A DNA stretch of 64,000 bases from Patulibacter brassicae (GCF_033949425.1 NZ_JAXAVX010000001.1:1027788-1091787); one strand, 5' to 3'; positions 7,268 through 16,222 are shown, counted from the first letter of the stretch. Notes: generated from the sequence alone by a model not told the origin. Translations and numbers: made by a program.

Positions 7268-8394
7268 GCCGGGTCCGGATCGAGCGGCCGGCCGTCGCGG
7301 TGGTGGACCCGCGGGACGCGGGCGCCGATGCCGCAGGTCACCTCGTAGTTGATCGTCCCGAGCCGCCGCGCGACCTCCTCGGCCGACAGCCGCGCGTCGC
7401 CGTCGCGTCCGATCAGGCGGACCGGCGCGTCGACGGCGTCCTGGGCGCCGGGCCCGAGGTCGACGCCGAAGCTGTCCATCGAGACCGTGCCGGCCATCGC
7501 GACCCGCCGCCCGCCGACGAGGACCTCCCCGCCGCCCGGTGCGAGCGCCCGGCGGACGCCGTCGGCGTAGCCCTGCGGCACGGTCCCGATGGTGGTCGCG
7601 GCGTCGGCGACGAACCGCCGCCCGTACCCGACGCTCTCCCCCGCCTCCAGCGGCTTCACCGACACGAGGCGGCTGCGCCACTCGAGCGCCGGCTCCAGGC
7701 CGTGATCGGCGGGATCGCCCTGGAACGGGTCGAGGCCGTAGATCGCGACGCCCGGTCGGACGAGGTCGAGGTGGCTGGCGGGCCGCGCGAGGAGCGCGGC
7801 GCTGTTCGCGGCGTGCAGGACGATCCCCGGGTGCGCCTCGCGCAGCGGCTCGGCCCACCGGCGGAAGCGGTCCAGCTGCTCGTCGAGGAACCGTCCCCCG
7901 GGCTCGTCGGCCGACGCGAAGTGCGTCATCGCGCCCGCGAGGAGGAGCCGCCCGTCGGCCGCGAGCTCCTCGGCGATCCGCGTCGCCTCGGCCGGATCGC
8001 GCTGGCCCAGGCGGCCCATCCCGCTGTCGAGCTTCACGTGGACCCGGGCGGGCCGCTCCAGGCGGCGCAGGCGCTCGAGGCCCTCTCGCTCCCAGATCAC
8101 GACGTCCGCGTCGGCGTCCAGCGCGCGGGGCAGGTCGTCCGCGTCGAGGGGACCGAGCACGAGCAGCCGCGCGCGGATGCCGGCGGCCCGCAGCTCCGCG
8201 GCCTCCTCGGCGGTCACCACCGCGAGCCAGCGCGCGCCGCCGGCGAGCGCGGCCCGGGCGGCCGCCACCGCGCCGTGGCCGTAGCCGTCGGCCTTCACGA
8301 CCGCGCACAGCGCCGCGCCGCCGGTCGTGGCGGCGAGCAGGGCGGCGACGTTGCGCTCGATCGCCGCGACGTTGACGTGGGCGACTCCGCGCAC
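7264..8394 (-). CDS. alr: Alanine racemase
   Basis: PLP enzyme (376 aa) that makes D-alanine for peptidoglycan. The PLP lysine lies in AVVKADGYGHG near residue 34. Other landmarks are HVKLDSGMGRLG near 128, HAANSAALL near 195 and the second catalytic residue Tyr in ESVGYGRRF near 256. The GTG at 8394 sits 7 nt after TAGCGT (8407-8402), whose first three bases are the stop codon of the upstream nnr gene. Thus alr can be read both from the upstream operon and from its own leaderless promoter. The next gene, cca, is coupled by a 4-nt overlap. Confidence 0.95.
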   Translation of the reverse strand: MRGVAHVNVAAIERNVAALLAATTGGAALCAVVKADGYGHGAVAAARAALAGGARWLAVVTAEEAAELRAAGIRARLLVLGPLDADDLPRALDADADVVIWEREGLERLRRLERPARVHVKLDSGMGRLGQRDPAEATRIAEELAADGRLLLAGAMTHFASADEPGGRFLDEQLDRFRRWAEPLREAHPGIVLHAANSAALLARPASHLDLVRPGVAIYGLDPFQGDPADHGLEPALEWRSRLVSVKPLEAGESVGYGRRFVADAATTIGTVPQGYADGVRRALAPGGGEVLVGGRRVAMAGTVSMDSFGVDLGPGAQDAVDAPVRLIGRDGDARLSAEEVARRLGTINYEVTCGIGARVPRVHHRDGRPLDPDPA

Positions 8395-8401
8395 GGGCGC
8401 A

Positions 8402-8407
8402 ACGCTA
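8402..8407 (-). promoter_or_regulatory. -10 hexamer TAGCGT for alr, overlapping the nnr stop codon
   Basis: The TAG of the hexamer is the nnr stop, and the spacer to the alr GTG is 7 nt. An internal operon promoter is inferred. Confidence 0.5.
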
Positions 8408-9982
8408 CCCACGGGGACGGCCGGCGTGCCGGGCCGCCGCGAGCTCCTCGGCGACGTCCCCCGCGACGACGCCGTCGACGCCGCGTGCCGCCGCGGCGCG
8501 CCGACCGGCGAGGAGGTGCAGCCAGACGCCCGCCGCCGCCGCGTGGAAGGGATCGGCGCCCCGGGCCAGCAGCGCGCCGATCGCGCCGGAGAGGACGTCC
8601 CCGGTCCCGGCCGTCGCGAGCCCCGGCGCATCCCCCGGGCTGATCGCGACCCGGCCGTCGGGCGCCACGACGAGCGTGTCGTCGCCCTTCAGCACGACGA
8701 CCGCGTCGCTGCGGCGTGCCGCCTCGCGGGCGTGGGCGAGCCGGTGCGCGCCGACCGCGGCGCCGTCGGCGTCCAGCAGCCGGGCGAGCTCGCCGGCGTG
8801 GGGCGTGAGGACCGCCGGGCCGCCGTGGGCGCGCACCGCCTCCGGATCGCCTGCGAGCGCGGCGAGGCCGTCGGCGTCGACGAGCAGCGGCCCGTCGTGG
8901 CCGGCCGCCAGCCGCCGGACGAGCGCGTCCCGCTCGGGCCCGCGGCCGAGGCCCGGCCCGACCACGAGCGTGCCGGCGCGCTGTCCCAGCCGCTCCAGCA
9001 GCGGCTCGGCGGCGTCGGCGGCGAGGCCGCCGTCCGGGGCGGTCGGCAGGGCGAGGGTCAGCGTCTCCATCGGAGCGCGGGCCGCGACGACGGGCTCGAG
9101 CGCGCCGGCCACGGCGAGCGTCGCGTACCCCGCCCCGGCGCGCATCGCGCCGCGTGCGCTGAGGCACGGCGCTCCGGTCATCCCCGGCGCGCCGCCGCAG
9201 ACGACGACGTGGCCGGAGCGGAACTTCGTGCCCGCGCGATCCCGGCGCGCCAGTCCGTCGAGCACCGCGGGACCGAGCAGGCCGGCGGGCGGGGTGCCGT
9301 CCTCGGCGTCCAGCGCGGCGTCGACGCGCGCCGGGATGCCGATGTCGACGACCTCGAGCCGGCCGACGTGGTCCTTGCCGGGCGCGATCCAGAGCCCGCT
9401 CGTGGCGCGGTGGAAGGTCACCGTCACCGTCGCCCGGACCGCGTCGCCGGGCACCTCGCCGGTGGTCGCGTCGACGCCGCTCGGCACGTCGCAGGCCACG
9501 ACCGGGACGCCGCGCCGGGCCGCCGCGCGGAGCGTGCCGATCGCGTCGGCGGCGACGTCCCGCGGCGCGCCGCGAGCGCCGGTGCCGAGGATCGCGTCGA
9601 CGATCACCGCCGCACCGTCGACCGCGTCGCCCGTCCACGGCGCGACGGGTCCGGGCCAGTCGGCGCGCGCCCGTGCCGCGTCGCCCGCCAGGCGCTCCGG
9701 TGCGACCGTCGTCCGCACGTCGACGGCCAGCCCGGCGCGCCGCAGTCGGGTCGCCGCGACGTACCCGTCGCCGCCGTTGTTGCCGGCGCCGCAGACGACG
9801 AGCACCCGACCACGGCGCCCGGCGGCGAGCCGCAGCGCCGCGTCCGCGAGCGCGCCGCCGGCGGTGCGCATCAGGGCGTAGCCCTCGATGCCCAGGCGCT
9901 CGATCGCCCACGCGTCGGTCGCGCGCATCCGCGCGGCGTCCGGGAGGGGCTCGAGGGTCGGCGGCGCGGGCGCGTCGGACAC
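8405..9982 (-). CDS. nnr: Bifunctional NAD(P)H-hydrate epimerase / ADP-dependent dehydratase
   Basis: Repairs damaged NAD(P)HX in the cytosol. It is 525 aa with the usual two-domain order. The N-terminal YjeF epimerase domain has VVCGAGNNGGDGYVAAT near residue 65 and CDVPSGVDATTGE near 164. The C-terminal ribokinase-like dehydratase has VVGPGLGRGPERD near 345, LTPHAGEL near 393 and the ATP/ADP signature TAGTGDVLSG near 466. The start is a GTG at 9982, 7 nt after TAGCAT (9995-9990). It sits between glmM and alr, a common cell-wall-linked order. Confidence 0.94.
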   Translation of the reverse strand: MSDAPAPPTLEPLPDAARMRATDAWAIERLGIEGYALMRTAGGALADAALRLAAGRRGRVLVVCGAGNNGGDGYVAATRLRRAGLAVDVRTTVAPERLAGDAARARADWPGPVAPWTGDAVDGAAVIVDAILGTGARGAPRDVAADAIGTLRAAARRGVPVVACDVPSGVDATTGEVPGDAVRATVTVTFHRATSGLWIAPGKDHVGRLEVVDIGIPARVDAALDAEDGTPPAGLLGPAVLDGLARRDRAGTKFRSGHVVVCGGAPGMTGAPCLSARGAMRAGAGYATLAVAGALEPVVAARAPMETLTLALPTAPDGGLAADAAEPLLERLGQRAGTLVVGPGLGRGPERDALVRRLAAGHDGPLLVDADGLAALAGDPEAVRAHGGPAVLTPHAGELARLLDADGAAVGAHRLAHAREAARRSDAVVVLKGDDTLVVAPDGRVAISPGDAPGLATAGTGDVLSGAIGALLARGADPFHAAAAGVWLHLLAGRRAAAARGVDGVVAGDVAEELAAARHAGRPRG

Positions 9983-9989
9983 GCCCCCG

Positions 9990-9995
9990 ATGCTA
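9990..9995 (-). promoter_or_regulatory. -10 hexamer TAGCAT for nnr
   Basis: It lies 7 nt before the GTG at 9982, a likely leaderless start inside the glmM-nnr interval. Confidence 0.5.
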
Positions 9996-10045
9996 GCCCG
10001 GCCCCGGTCGCCGGGCGGACGCGGCCCGCGCGGCGGCGACGCCCC

Positions 10046-11395
10046 TCAGCGCCGGCCCGGGACCGCGGCGACCAGCGCGTCGACGACGGCGCGGGCGCGG
10101 TCCTCGGTCGGCGCCTCGGCCATCACGCGGACGAGCTGCTCCGTGCCGGAGGCCCGCACGAGCACGCGTCCCTCGCCCTCCAGCGCGGCGTCGGCGGCGG
10201 CGACCGCCGCGGCGAGGTCGGCGTCGGCCATCGCCCCGTCGCGGTCGGCGACGGGGACGTTCACCAGCACCTGCGGCAGCCGCCGCATCGCCGCGCGGTC
10301 GGCCAGCGCGTCGGACCCGAGCGCCTCGCAGGTCAGGAGCGCCGCGGCCACGCCGTCGCCGGAGGGGACGAAGCCCGTCTCGATGAGGTGCCCGGACTGC
10401 TCGCCGCCGAGGTTCCAGCCGCGCTCGTCGAGCGCGGCCATCACGTGCCGGTCGCCGACCGGCGTCGCGACGACCGGGATGCCCGCGTCCCGCATCGCGC
10501 CGTGGAACCCGTAGTTCGACATCACCGTGACGGCGACGCCGCCCGCGAGGCGACCGGTGGCCCGCAGGTGCAGCGCCATGAGCGCCAGCAGCTCGTCGCC
10601 GTCCCATGCACGCCCGGTGCCGTCGACCGCGAGCACGCGGTCGCCGTCGCCGTCGAAGGCGAAGCCGAGGTCGCAGCCGTGCTCGAGCACCGCGCGGGAG
10701 ACGGCGTCCGGGTGCGTCGAGCCGGCGCCGGCGTTGATGTTGCGCCCGTCGGGCGCGTCGGCCAGCACGACGACCTCGGCCCCGCGGCGGCGGAACGCCT
10801 CGGGCGCCACGCGGAAGGTCGCGCCGTTCGCGCAGTCCAGCGCGATCCGGCGACCCGCCAGGTCGAGGTCGCCGAAGCGCTCGTCCAGCGCGCGCAGGTG
10901 ATCCTCCGTCGCGCCGAGCAGCGGCGCCACCCGCCCGACGGTCCCCCGCGCCGGCAGCGGGGCGTCGGACGCGACGAGCTCCGCCACGCGGGCCTCGCCG
11001 GCGTCCGGGAGCTTGCGCCCGTCCGGCCCGAAGAGCTTGATGCCGTTGTCGGCCCACGGGTTGTGGGACGCCGACACGACGGCGGCGAGATCGAAGCCGA
11101 GCCGGTCGACGAGCAGTGCCGCGGCCGGGGTCGGCAGGACGCCGGCGAGGTGGACGTCGGCGCCCGCCGCGGCCGCACCGGCCGCGAGCGCCGCCTCGAG
11201 CATCGGGCCCGAGGCGCGCGTGTCGCGGACGACGAGGACCTGGACGGGGCCGCCGGAGCGACCGGTCCGCGGCGCGTCGCCGTCGCCGCCCGGCAGGGCC
11301 TCGACGGCACAACGGCCGAGTCGCAGGGCGAGCTCGGCCGTGAGGACCGTTCCGGCCGGTCCACGCACGCCGTCGGTGCCGAAGAGGCGAGCCAC
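10046..11395 (-). CDS. glmM: Phosphoglucosamine mutase
   Basis: Converts glucosamine-6-phosphate to glucosamine-1-phosphate for UDP-GlcNAc synthesis. It has 449 aa, the standard length. It begins MARLFGTDGVRG, has the phosphoserine loop VSASHNPWADNG near residue 100, the metal loop FDGDGDRV near 240, the sugar-binding GGEQSGH near 325, and the C-terminal phosphate site VRASGTEQLVRVM near 415. It lies 59 nt downstream of rpsI on the same strand, so L13-S9-GlmM may form one transcription unit, as in many actinobacteria. Confidence 0.96.
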   Translation of the reverse strand: MARLFGTDGVRGPAGTVLTAELALRLGRCAVEALPGGDGDAPRTGRSGGPVQVLVVRDTRASGPMLEAALAAGAAAAGADVHLAGVLPTPAAALLVDRLGFDLAAVVSASHNPWADNGIKLFGPDGRKLPDAGEARVAELVASDAPLPARGTVGRVAPLLGATEDHLRALDERFGDLDLAGRRIALDCANGATFRVAPEAFRRRGAEVVVLADAPDGRNINAGAGSTHPDAVSRAVLEHGCDLGFAFDGDGDRVLAVDGTGRAWDGDELLALMALHLRATGRLAGGVAVTVMSNYGFHGAMRDAGIPVVATPVGDRHVMAALDERGWNLGGEQSGHLIETGFVPSGDGVAAALLTCEALGSDALADRAAMRRLPQVLVNVPVADRDGAMADADLAAAVAAADAALEGEGRVLVRASGTEQLVRVMAEAPTEDRARAVVDALVAAVPGRR

Positions 11396-11454
11396 GGGAG
11401 GCGCGGGGAGCGGCCGGTCGGGGACGTCGATGGGTCGCGGCGCAGCGAGCGCGA

Positions 11455-12207
11455 CTAGCGCTTGCTGAACTGCGGCCGCTTGCGGGCCTTCTTGAGGCCG
11501 GCCTTCTTGCGCTCCTTGACGCGCGAGTCGCGCGTGAGGAAGCCGCGCTTCTTCAGCTCGCCGCGGAGGCCGGGCTGCGCGACGATCAGCGCGCGCGAGA
11601 TGCCGTGGCGCAGGGCGCCGGCCTGCGCGCTCACGCCGCCGCCGTGGATGCGGGCGACGACGTCGAGCTGCGTGTCGTAGCCGACGACCTCGAGGGCCTG
11701 GCGGATCGTGCGCTGGAGGGCGTGGCGCGGGAAGTACTCCTCGAGGCCCTTGCCGCCGATCGTGTACTGGCCGGTGCCCGGCGTGAGGATCACGCGGGCG
11801 ACGGCCGACTTGCGCTTGCCGGTGGCGGTGTAGCGCGCGCCGGCGGTGAGGTCGATCGTGACGTCGGCGATCGGGCCCTCGTCGACGGCGTCGGCGTCGT
11901 CGCCGGAACCCTCGCCGTCGGCCTCGGCGTCCGCGTCGGCGTAGTAGCCGAACTCGTCCTGCTGCCGCTCGTCCTGGCCCTCGATGACGAGGTCGACCTC
12001 GAGGTCGGCGCCGGGGATCGCGGGCTTCTCGCGGGGGGTCTCGTCGACCTCCTCGTCGGCGGCCTCGGGGGCCTCCTCGCCGGCGGCCTCGGGAGCCTCC
12101 TCCGCGGCGGCCTCGGGGGCCGCGGCCTCCGGGGTCTCGGCCTGCGGCTGCTCGGCGGCCGCGTCGGCCTCCGGCGTCGTCTCCTCGGGGTTCACGTCGT
12201 CAGCCAT
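11455..12207 (-). CDS. rpsI: Ribosomal protein S9 with a long acidic N-terminal extension
   Basis: Small-subunit protein whose C-terminal tail reaches the P-site tRNA. Residues about 124-250 are a normal S9: RYTATGKRKSAVARV, GGGVSAQAGALRHG, and the invariant end KKARKRPQFSKR. It is preceded by about 123 extra residues. The first 58 are Ala/Glu/Pro repeats (PEAA, EEAPEAA), and the following part is Asp/Glu-rich. Typical bacterial S9 is near 130 residues. The ATG at 12207 shares one base with the rplM stop (TGATG), so the extension is in the natural reading frame and coupled to L13; an internal start would break that coupling. The role of the extension is unknown. Confidence 0.93.
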   Translation of the reverse strand: MADDVNPEETTPEADAAAEQPQAETPEAAAPEAAAEEAPEAAGEEAPEAADEEVDETPREKPAIPGADLEVDLVIEGQDERQQDEFGYYADADAEADGEGSGDDADAVDEGPIADVTIDLTAGARYTATGKRKSAVARVILTPGTGQYTIGGKGLEEYFPRHALQRTIRQALEVVGYDTQLDVVARIHGGGVSAQAGALRHGISRALIVAQPGLRGELKKRGFLTRDSRVKERKKAGLKKARKRPQFSKR

Positions 12208-12641
12208 CAGGCGTCGATCTCCAGGGGCTGCGGCTTCTGGGCCACGTGCGGATGGTCGGGACCGGCGTAGACCTTGAGCTTCGTGAGCTGCTTCCGGGCG
12301 AGGCGGTTCTTGGGCAGCATGCCCTTGACCGCGATGCGGATGATCTCCTCCGGGCGCTTCTCGAGCTGCTCCTCGAACGTGCGCGTCGAGAGGCCGCCCG
12401 GGTAGCCGGAGTGCCGGTGGTAGAGCTTGTCGGTCCGCTTGTTGCCCGTGACCGCGATCTTCTCCGCGTTCACCACGATCACGAAGTCGCCGGTGTCGAC
12501 GTGCGGCGTGTACTCCGGCTTGCGCTTGCCGCGCAGGACCTCGGAGATCTGGGTGGACAGGCGCCCGAGCGTCTGGTTGGTGGCGTCCACCACGTACCAG
12601 GCGCGCTCGCGGGTCTCGGAGTTGGCGACGTAGGTCTTCAC
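12207..12641 (-). CDS. rplM: Ribosomal protein L13
   Basis: Large-subunit protein of 144 aa, the usual length. It begins VKTYVANSETRERAWYVVDA; other landmarks are LGRLSTQISEVLRGKRKPEYTPH near residue 27, GDFVIVVNAEKI near 52 and KGMLPKNRLARK near 105. The start is the GTG at 12641. A -10 hexamer TACCAT lies 51 nt upstream (12697-12692), leaving a leader of about 45 nt that contains a short hairpin (12664-12678). First gene of L13-S9. Confidence 0.96.
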   Translation of the reverse strand: MKTYVANSETRERAWYVVDATNQTLGRLSTQISEVLRGKRKPEYTPHVDTGDFVIVVNAEKIAVTGNKRTDKLYHRHSGYPGGLSTRTFEEQLEKRPEEIIRIAVKGMLPKNRLARKQLTKLKVYAGPDHPHVAQKPQPLEIDA

Positions 12642-12663
12642 GGTCTTCTCGCGGTCCAGCGCA

Positions 12664-12697
12664 GCGCAGGGGCTGCGCGCAGCGGCGAACGATGGTA
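12664..12697 (-). promoter_or_regulatory. rplM promoter (TACCAT) and leader hairpin
   Basis: TACCAT is at 12697-12692. In the leader, CTGCGC... pairs with ...GCGCAG over a 3-base loop at 12678-12664. Unlike most starts in this window, the start codon is not next to the -10, so the leader may have a regulatory role, as the L13 leader does in other bacteria. Confidence 0.45.
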
Positions 12698-12709
12698 GCG
12701 GAGCGACCC

Positions 12710-13228
12710 TCAGCGGCGCGGTGCGCCCGCGCCGAGCTCGCGATCCCGCGCCCAGAGCAGGAGGTTCACGGCCCCGAGCACGAGCAGCAGCGTGCCCCAG
12801 ACCGCCGGTCGGCCGAGCGCGGGGAGCTCCTCGCGACGGGCGAGCACGGCGATCGTCGCCGCCGTCGCCAGCGCGGTGCCGGGCACCCCGACGGCGATCC
12901 GGGCGTCGAGCAGCACCACGAGCAGCAGGCCCAGCGCGCCGCCGAACGCCGCGCCCGCGGTGCGCGTGACGTCGAGCCCCGTCCAGCCCTCCTCGGCGCC
13001 CAGGACGCCGATCCCGACGCCCGCGAGGACGATCGCGGCGCCCCAGGGGCCGTCGTCGCGTCCGCACGACGCGGCGGCGAGCAGCAGGACCGCCGCCAGC
13101 GCGAGCGGCACGCGCTCCAGCGGCAGGCGCTCGGCCGCCGAGAGGGCGAGCACGACGACGCCGCCCGGCAGGTACGTCGCCGCGCGCGGCCCGCGCGCCG
13201 GCTCCCGGCGGGCGGCGCGGGGGCTCAT
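12710..13228 (-). CDS. Multi-pass membrane protein, unknown function
   Basis: A 172-residue Leu/Ala/Val-rich protein with a basic N-terminus (SPRAARREPARG). It has about five hydrophobic segments: near 21-33, 40-54, 63-77, 92-108 and 145-160. No recognised motif; a Cys-containing segment (AAASCGRDDGPWGAA) lies between helices. The ATG at 13228 is 25 nt after the guaA stop on the same strand, so it may be read with guaA, and it ends just before the rplM promoter. Coding is supported by membrane character and frame continuity only. Confidence 0.6.
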   Translation of the reverse strand: MSPRAARREPARGPRAATYLPGGVVVLALSAAERLPLERVPLALAAVLLLAAASCGRDDGPWGAAIVLAGVGIGVLGAEEGWTGLDVTRTAGAAFGGALGLLLVVLLDARIAVGVPGTALATAATIAVLARREELPALGRPAVWGTLLLVLGAVNLLLWARDRELGAGAPRR

Positions 13229-13253
13229 CGGCGCTCCGGCCGCCGCCGGCGGG

Positions 13254-14906
13254 TCACTCCCACTCGATCGTGCCGGGCGGCTTGCTCGTGATGTCGAGCA
13301 CCACCCGGTTGACCTGGCGCACCTCGCCGACCATCCGGGTCGCCACGCGATCCAGGAGGTCGTACGGGAGCCGCGCCCAGTCGGCGGTCATCGCGTCGTC
13401 GGAGGTCACGGCGCGGACGGCCACGACGTAGCCGTACGTGCGCTCGTCGCCCTGGACGCCCACCGAGCGGACGTCGGGCAGGACGCAGAAGCTCTGCCAG
13501 AGCTCGCGGTAGAGGCCGGCCGCGCGGATCTCCTCCTGGAGGATCGCGTCGCAGTCGCGCAGGATGTCGAGCTTCTCCTGCGTGACCTCGCCGCCGACGA
13601 TGCGGATCGCGAGGCCCGGACCGGGGAACGGCTGCCGCCAGACCATCCGCTCCGGCAGGCCGATCTCGGTGCCGACCGCCCGGACCTCGTCCTTGAAGAG
13701 CGCGCGGAGCGGCTCGACGAGCTCGAAGGTCAGGTCCTCGGGGAGGCCGCCGACGTTGTGGTGGCTCTTGATCGTCGCGGCGCCGGTGCCCCCGCCCGAC
13801 TCGATGACGTCCGAGTAGAGCGTGCCCTGGACGAGGAACCGGGCGCCCTCCGCGGACACGTCGCCCGAGGTGTGGACCTCGGTGCCCTCGGGCGCGTCGT
13901 CGTCGGAGACCGCGCCGGCGAGCTTCGCCGCCTCCTCCTCGAAGATCCGGATGAACTCGGCGCCGATCGCCTTGCGCTTCGCCTCGGGCTCGACCGTGCC
14001 CGCGAGGCGCTCGAGGAAGCGCTCGCGCGCGTCGACGACGACCAGCGGCACCTCGAACTGCTCGCCGAAGGTCTTCTCGACCTGCTCGGTCTCGTTCTTG
14101 CGCATGAGGCCGTGGTCGACGTAGACGCAGGTCAGCTGGTCGCCGACGGCCCGGTGGACGAGGAGCGCCGCGACGGAGCTGTCGACGCCGCCGGAGAGCG
14201 CGCAGATGACCTTGCCGTCGCCGACCTGCTCGCGGATGAGCCGGATCTGCTCCTCGGCGATGTTCGCCGCCGACCAGTCCATCGCGCAGCCGCAGACGTC
14301 GCGCAGGAAGGTCTCGAGCGTCTGCTGCCCGTAGGGGGTGTGGACGACCTCGGGGTGGTACTGGATGCCGAAGAGCCCGCGCTCGACGTCCTCGAAGGCG
14401 GCGACCGGCGAGGAGGTCGAGCTCGCCAGCGCGGTGGCGCCGGCCGGCGGCGTGTAGACCGTGTCGCGGTGGCTCATCCAGGCCGGCTGATCGTCCGGCT
14501 GCCCGCGCAGGAGCGTGCCGTGCTCCTGGACGGTCAGCTGGGAGCGGCCGTACTCGCCGACCTCGGCGGACTCGACGCGCCCGCCGAGCTCGCGGGCGAG
14601 GAGCTGCATGCCGTAGCAGATGCCCAGCACCGGGACCCCGAGCTCGAGCAGCTGCGCGTCCAGCGGCGGCGCGTCGTCGGCGTAGACCGAGGCCGGCCCG
14701 CCGGAGAGGATCACGCCCTTCGGCTTGCGCCGCGCGACCTCGGCCGCGCCGACGTGGTGCGGCAGCAGCTCGCTGAACACCCCGCATTCGCGCACGCGGC
14801 GCGCGATGAGCTGGCTGTACTGGCCGCCGAAGTCCAGGACGACGACCTCGTCGACGTCGGCACGCGTCGACAGCGGGGTCTCGGGAGCGGGTGCGGAGTC
14901 GGTCAC
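13254..14906 (-). CDS. guaA: GMP synthase (glutamine-hydrolysing)
   Basis: Converts XMP to GMP in the cytosol. It has 550 aa, slightly longer than usual because of a 20-residue leader. The class I amidotransferase domain has DFGGQYSQLIARR near residue 26, the nucleophile in GICYGMQLLA near 95, and the triad His in QYHPEVVHT. The ATP-pyrophosphatase P-loop is ALSGGVDSSVAAL near 238. The dimerisation domain ends with the conserved PPGTIEWE. The start is a GTG at 14906. It lies 127 nt after guaB3 on the same strand, so purine synthesis genes cluster here. Confidence 0.96.
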   Translation of the reverse strand: MTDSAPAPETPLSTRADVDEVVVLDFGGQYSQLIARRVRECGVFSELLPHHVGAAEVARRKPKGVILSGGPASVYADDAPPLDAQLLELGVPVLGICYGMQLLARELGGRVESAEVGEYGRSQLTVQEHGTLLRGQPDDQPAWMSHRDTVYTPPAGATALASSTSSPVAAFEDVERGLFGIQYHPEVVHTPYGQQTLETFLRDVCGCAMDWSAANIAEEQIRLIREQVGDGKVICALSGGVDSSVAALLVHRAVGDQLTCVYVDHGLMRKNETEQVEKTFGEQFEVPLVVVDARERFLERLAGTVEPEAKRKAIGAEFIRIFEEEAAKLAGAVSDDDAPEGTEVHTSGDVSAEGARFLVQGTLYSDVIESGGGTGAATIKSHHNVGGLPEDLTFELVEPLRALFKDEVRAVGTEIGLPERMVWRQPFPGPGLAIRIVGGEVTQEKLDILRDCDAILQEEIRAAGLYRELWQSFCVLPDVRSVGVQGDERTYGYVVAVRAVTSDDAMTADWARLPYDLLDRVATRMVGEVRQVNRVVLDITSKPPGTIEWE

Positions 14907-15033
14907 GGAGCGTCGGGGTCGTCGAGGGAGCGCGTCGGGCGCCGGAGCGGACCCGACAGGATCGCACCTCCGGCCGCCGGGGACGTCCTGCGCCCTCGGG
15001 ACGCCCTCCGCGCGCGGGTCCGCGCCGCCCCGA

Positions 15034-16164
15034 TCAGCCCGTGACGGCGATCTGGGCGCGGTTGAACTCGGCGAGGTCCAGCGAGCCGCAGGTGGCCATC
15101 GAGCGGCGGAGCGCCCCGACGAGGTTCGTCGTGCCGCTGCCGTCGACCGCCGGGCCGGTGAGGACCTGCTCGAGCGAGCCGATCCGGCCGACCTCGACCC
15201 GGTCGCCGCGGGGCAGCGTGGCGTGCGCGGAGCTCGGGGTCCAGTGCCAGCCCCGGCCGGGCGCCTCGGTGGCGCGGGCCAGCGGACCGCCGAGCATCAC
15301 GGCGTCCGCGCCGCAGGCGATCGCCTTCGCGAGGTCGCCGCCCGAGCGCATGCCCCCGGCCGCGATCACCTGGACGTACTCGCCCGTCTCCAGGACGTGC
15401 GTCGACCGCGCGCCGGCGACGTCGGCGATCGCCGACGCCTGCGGCAGCCCGACGCCGAGGACGTCGTGCGCCGTGGATCCCTCGCCGACGCCGACGCCGA
15501 CGAGGACGCCGGCGGCGCCGGTCCGCATGAGGTGCAGGCCGGTGTGGTAGCTCGAGCACCCGCCGACGACGACCGGGATCGGCACCTCGGCGATGAACTG
15601 CTTGAGGTTCAGGACCTCGCCCTCCGCGCTGCCGCCCTCGGCGCTCGGCTTCGCGACGTGCTCGGCGGAGACGACGGTGCCGCGGATCGCCAGGACGTCG
15701 AGACCGGCGTCGAGCGCGGTCTCGTAGTGCCGCCGGACCCGCTGGGGCGTGAGCGCCCCGCCGACGACGACGCCCGGCTCCGAGGAGATCTCCTGGATCC
15801 GGTCGCGGATGAGCTCCGGCACGACGGGCGCGGCGTGGAGCTCGCGCAGGCGCGCCAGCGCCTCGGACCGGTCGAGGTCCGCGAGCGCCGCGAGCTGCTC
15901 GTCGGCGTCCTCGTGCCGGGTCCAGAGGCCCTCGAGGTCGAGGATCGCCAGGCCGCCGAGGCGTCCGACCTGCTTCGCCGTGTCGGGCGAGACGACCGCG
16001 TCCATCGGCGAGGCGACGAGCGGCAGCGCGAAGCGGTACGGCCCGAGCTTCCAGGAGACGTCGACCTCGTCGGGGTTGCGGGTGCGCCGCGACGGCACGA
16101 TCGCGATCTCGTCGAAGCCGTAGGCGCGGCGGGCCTTCTTGCCCCGGCCGATCTCGATCTCCAT
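15034..16164 (-). CDS. guaB3: GuaB3-family IMP dehydrogenase-related protein
   Basis: A 376-residue TIM-barrel protein of the actinobacterial GuaB3 branch, recognised by GRGKKARRAYGFDEIAIVPSRRTR at the N-terminus and the absence of CBS domains. The IMPDH catalytic loop with its Cys is not present; the region reads GVGVGEGSTAHDVLGVGLPQ, as in mycobacterial GuaB3. Other barrel landmarks are GGCSSYHTGLHLMRTGAAG and IAAGGMRSGGDLAKAIACGADAVMLG. The role lies in guanine nucleotide metabolism but the exact reaction (IMPDH, GMP reductase or regulatory) is not settled by sequence. It precedes guaA, 127 nt away, on the same strand. Confidence 0.9.
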   Translation of the reverse strand: MEIEIGRGKKARRAYGFDEIAIVPSRRTRNPDEVDVSWKLGPYRFALPLVASPMDAVVSPDTAKQVGRLGGLAILDLEGLWTRHEDADEQLAALADLDRSEALARLRELHAAPVVPELIRDRIQEISSEPGVVVGGALTPQRVRRHYETALDAGLDVLAIRGTVVSAEHVAKPSAEGGSAEGEVLNLKQFIAEVPIPVVVGGCSSYHTGLHLMRTGAAGVLVGVGVGEGSTAHDVLGVGLPQASAIADVAGARSTHVLETGEYVQVIAAGGMRSGGDLAKAIACGADAVMLGGPLARATEAPGRGWHWTPSSAHATLPRGDRVEVGRIGSLEQVLTGPAVDGSGTTNLVGALRRSMATCGSLDLAEFNRAQIAVTG

Positions 16165-16222
16165 GGCGGGAAGGATCGCGCAGCGCGGGGATCGGCGCCG
16201 TCCGGGGTCCGCGCGGCGGCGA

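Noticed and set aside
15000..16222. Purine riboswitch near guaB3/guaA
   Set aside because: The gaps are short and GC-rich, with no conserved purine-aptamer core or three-way junction pattern.
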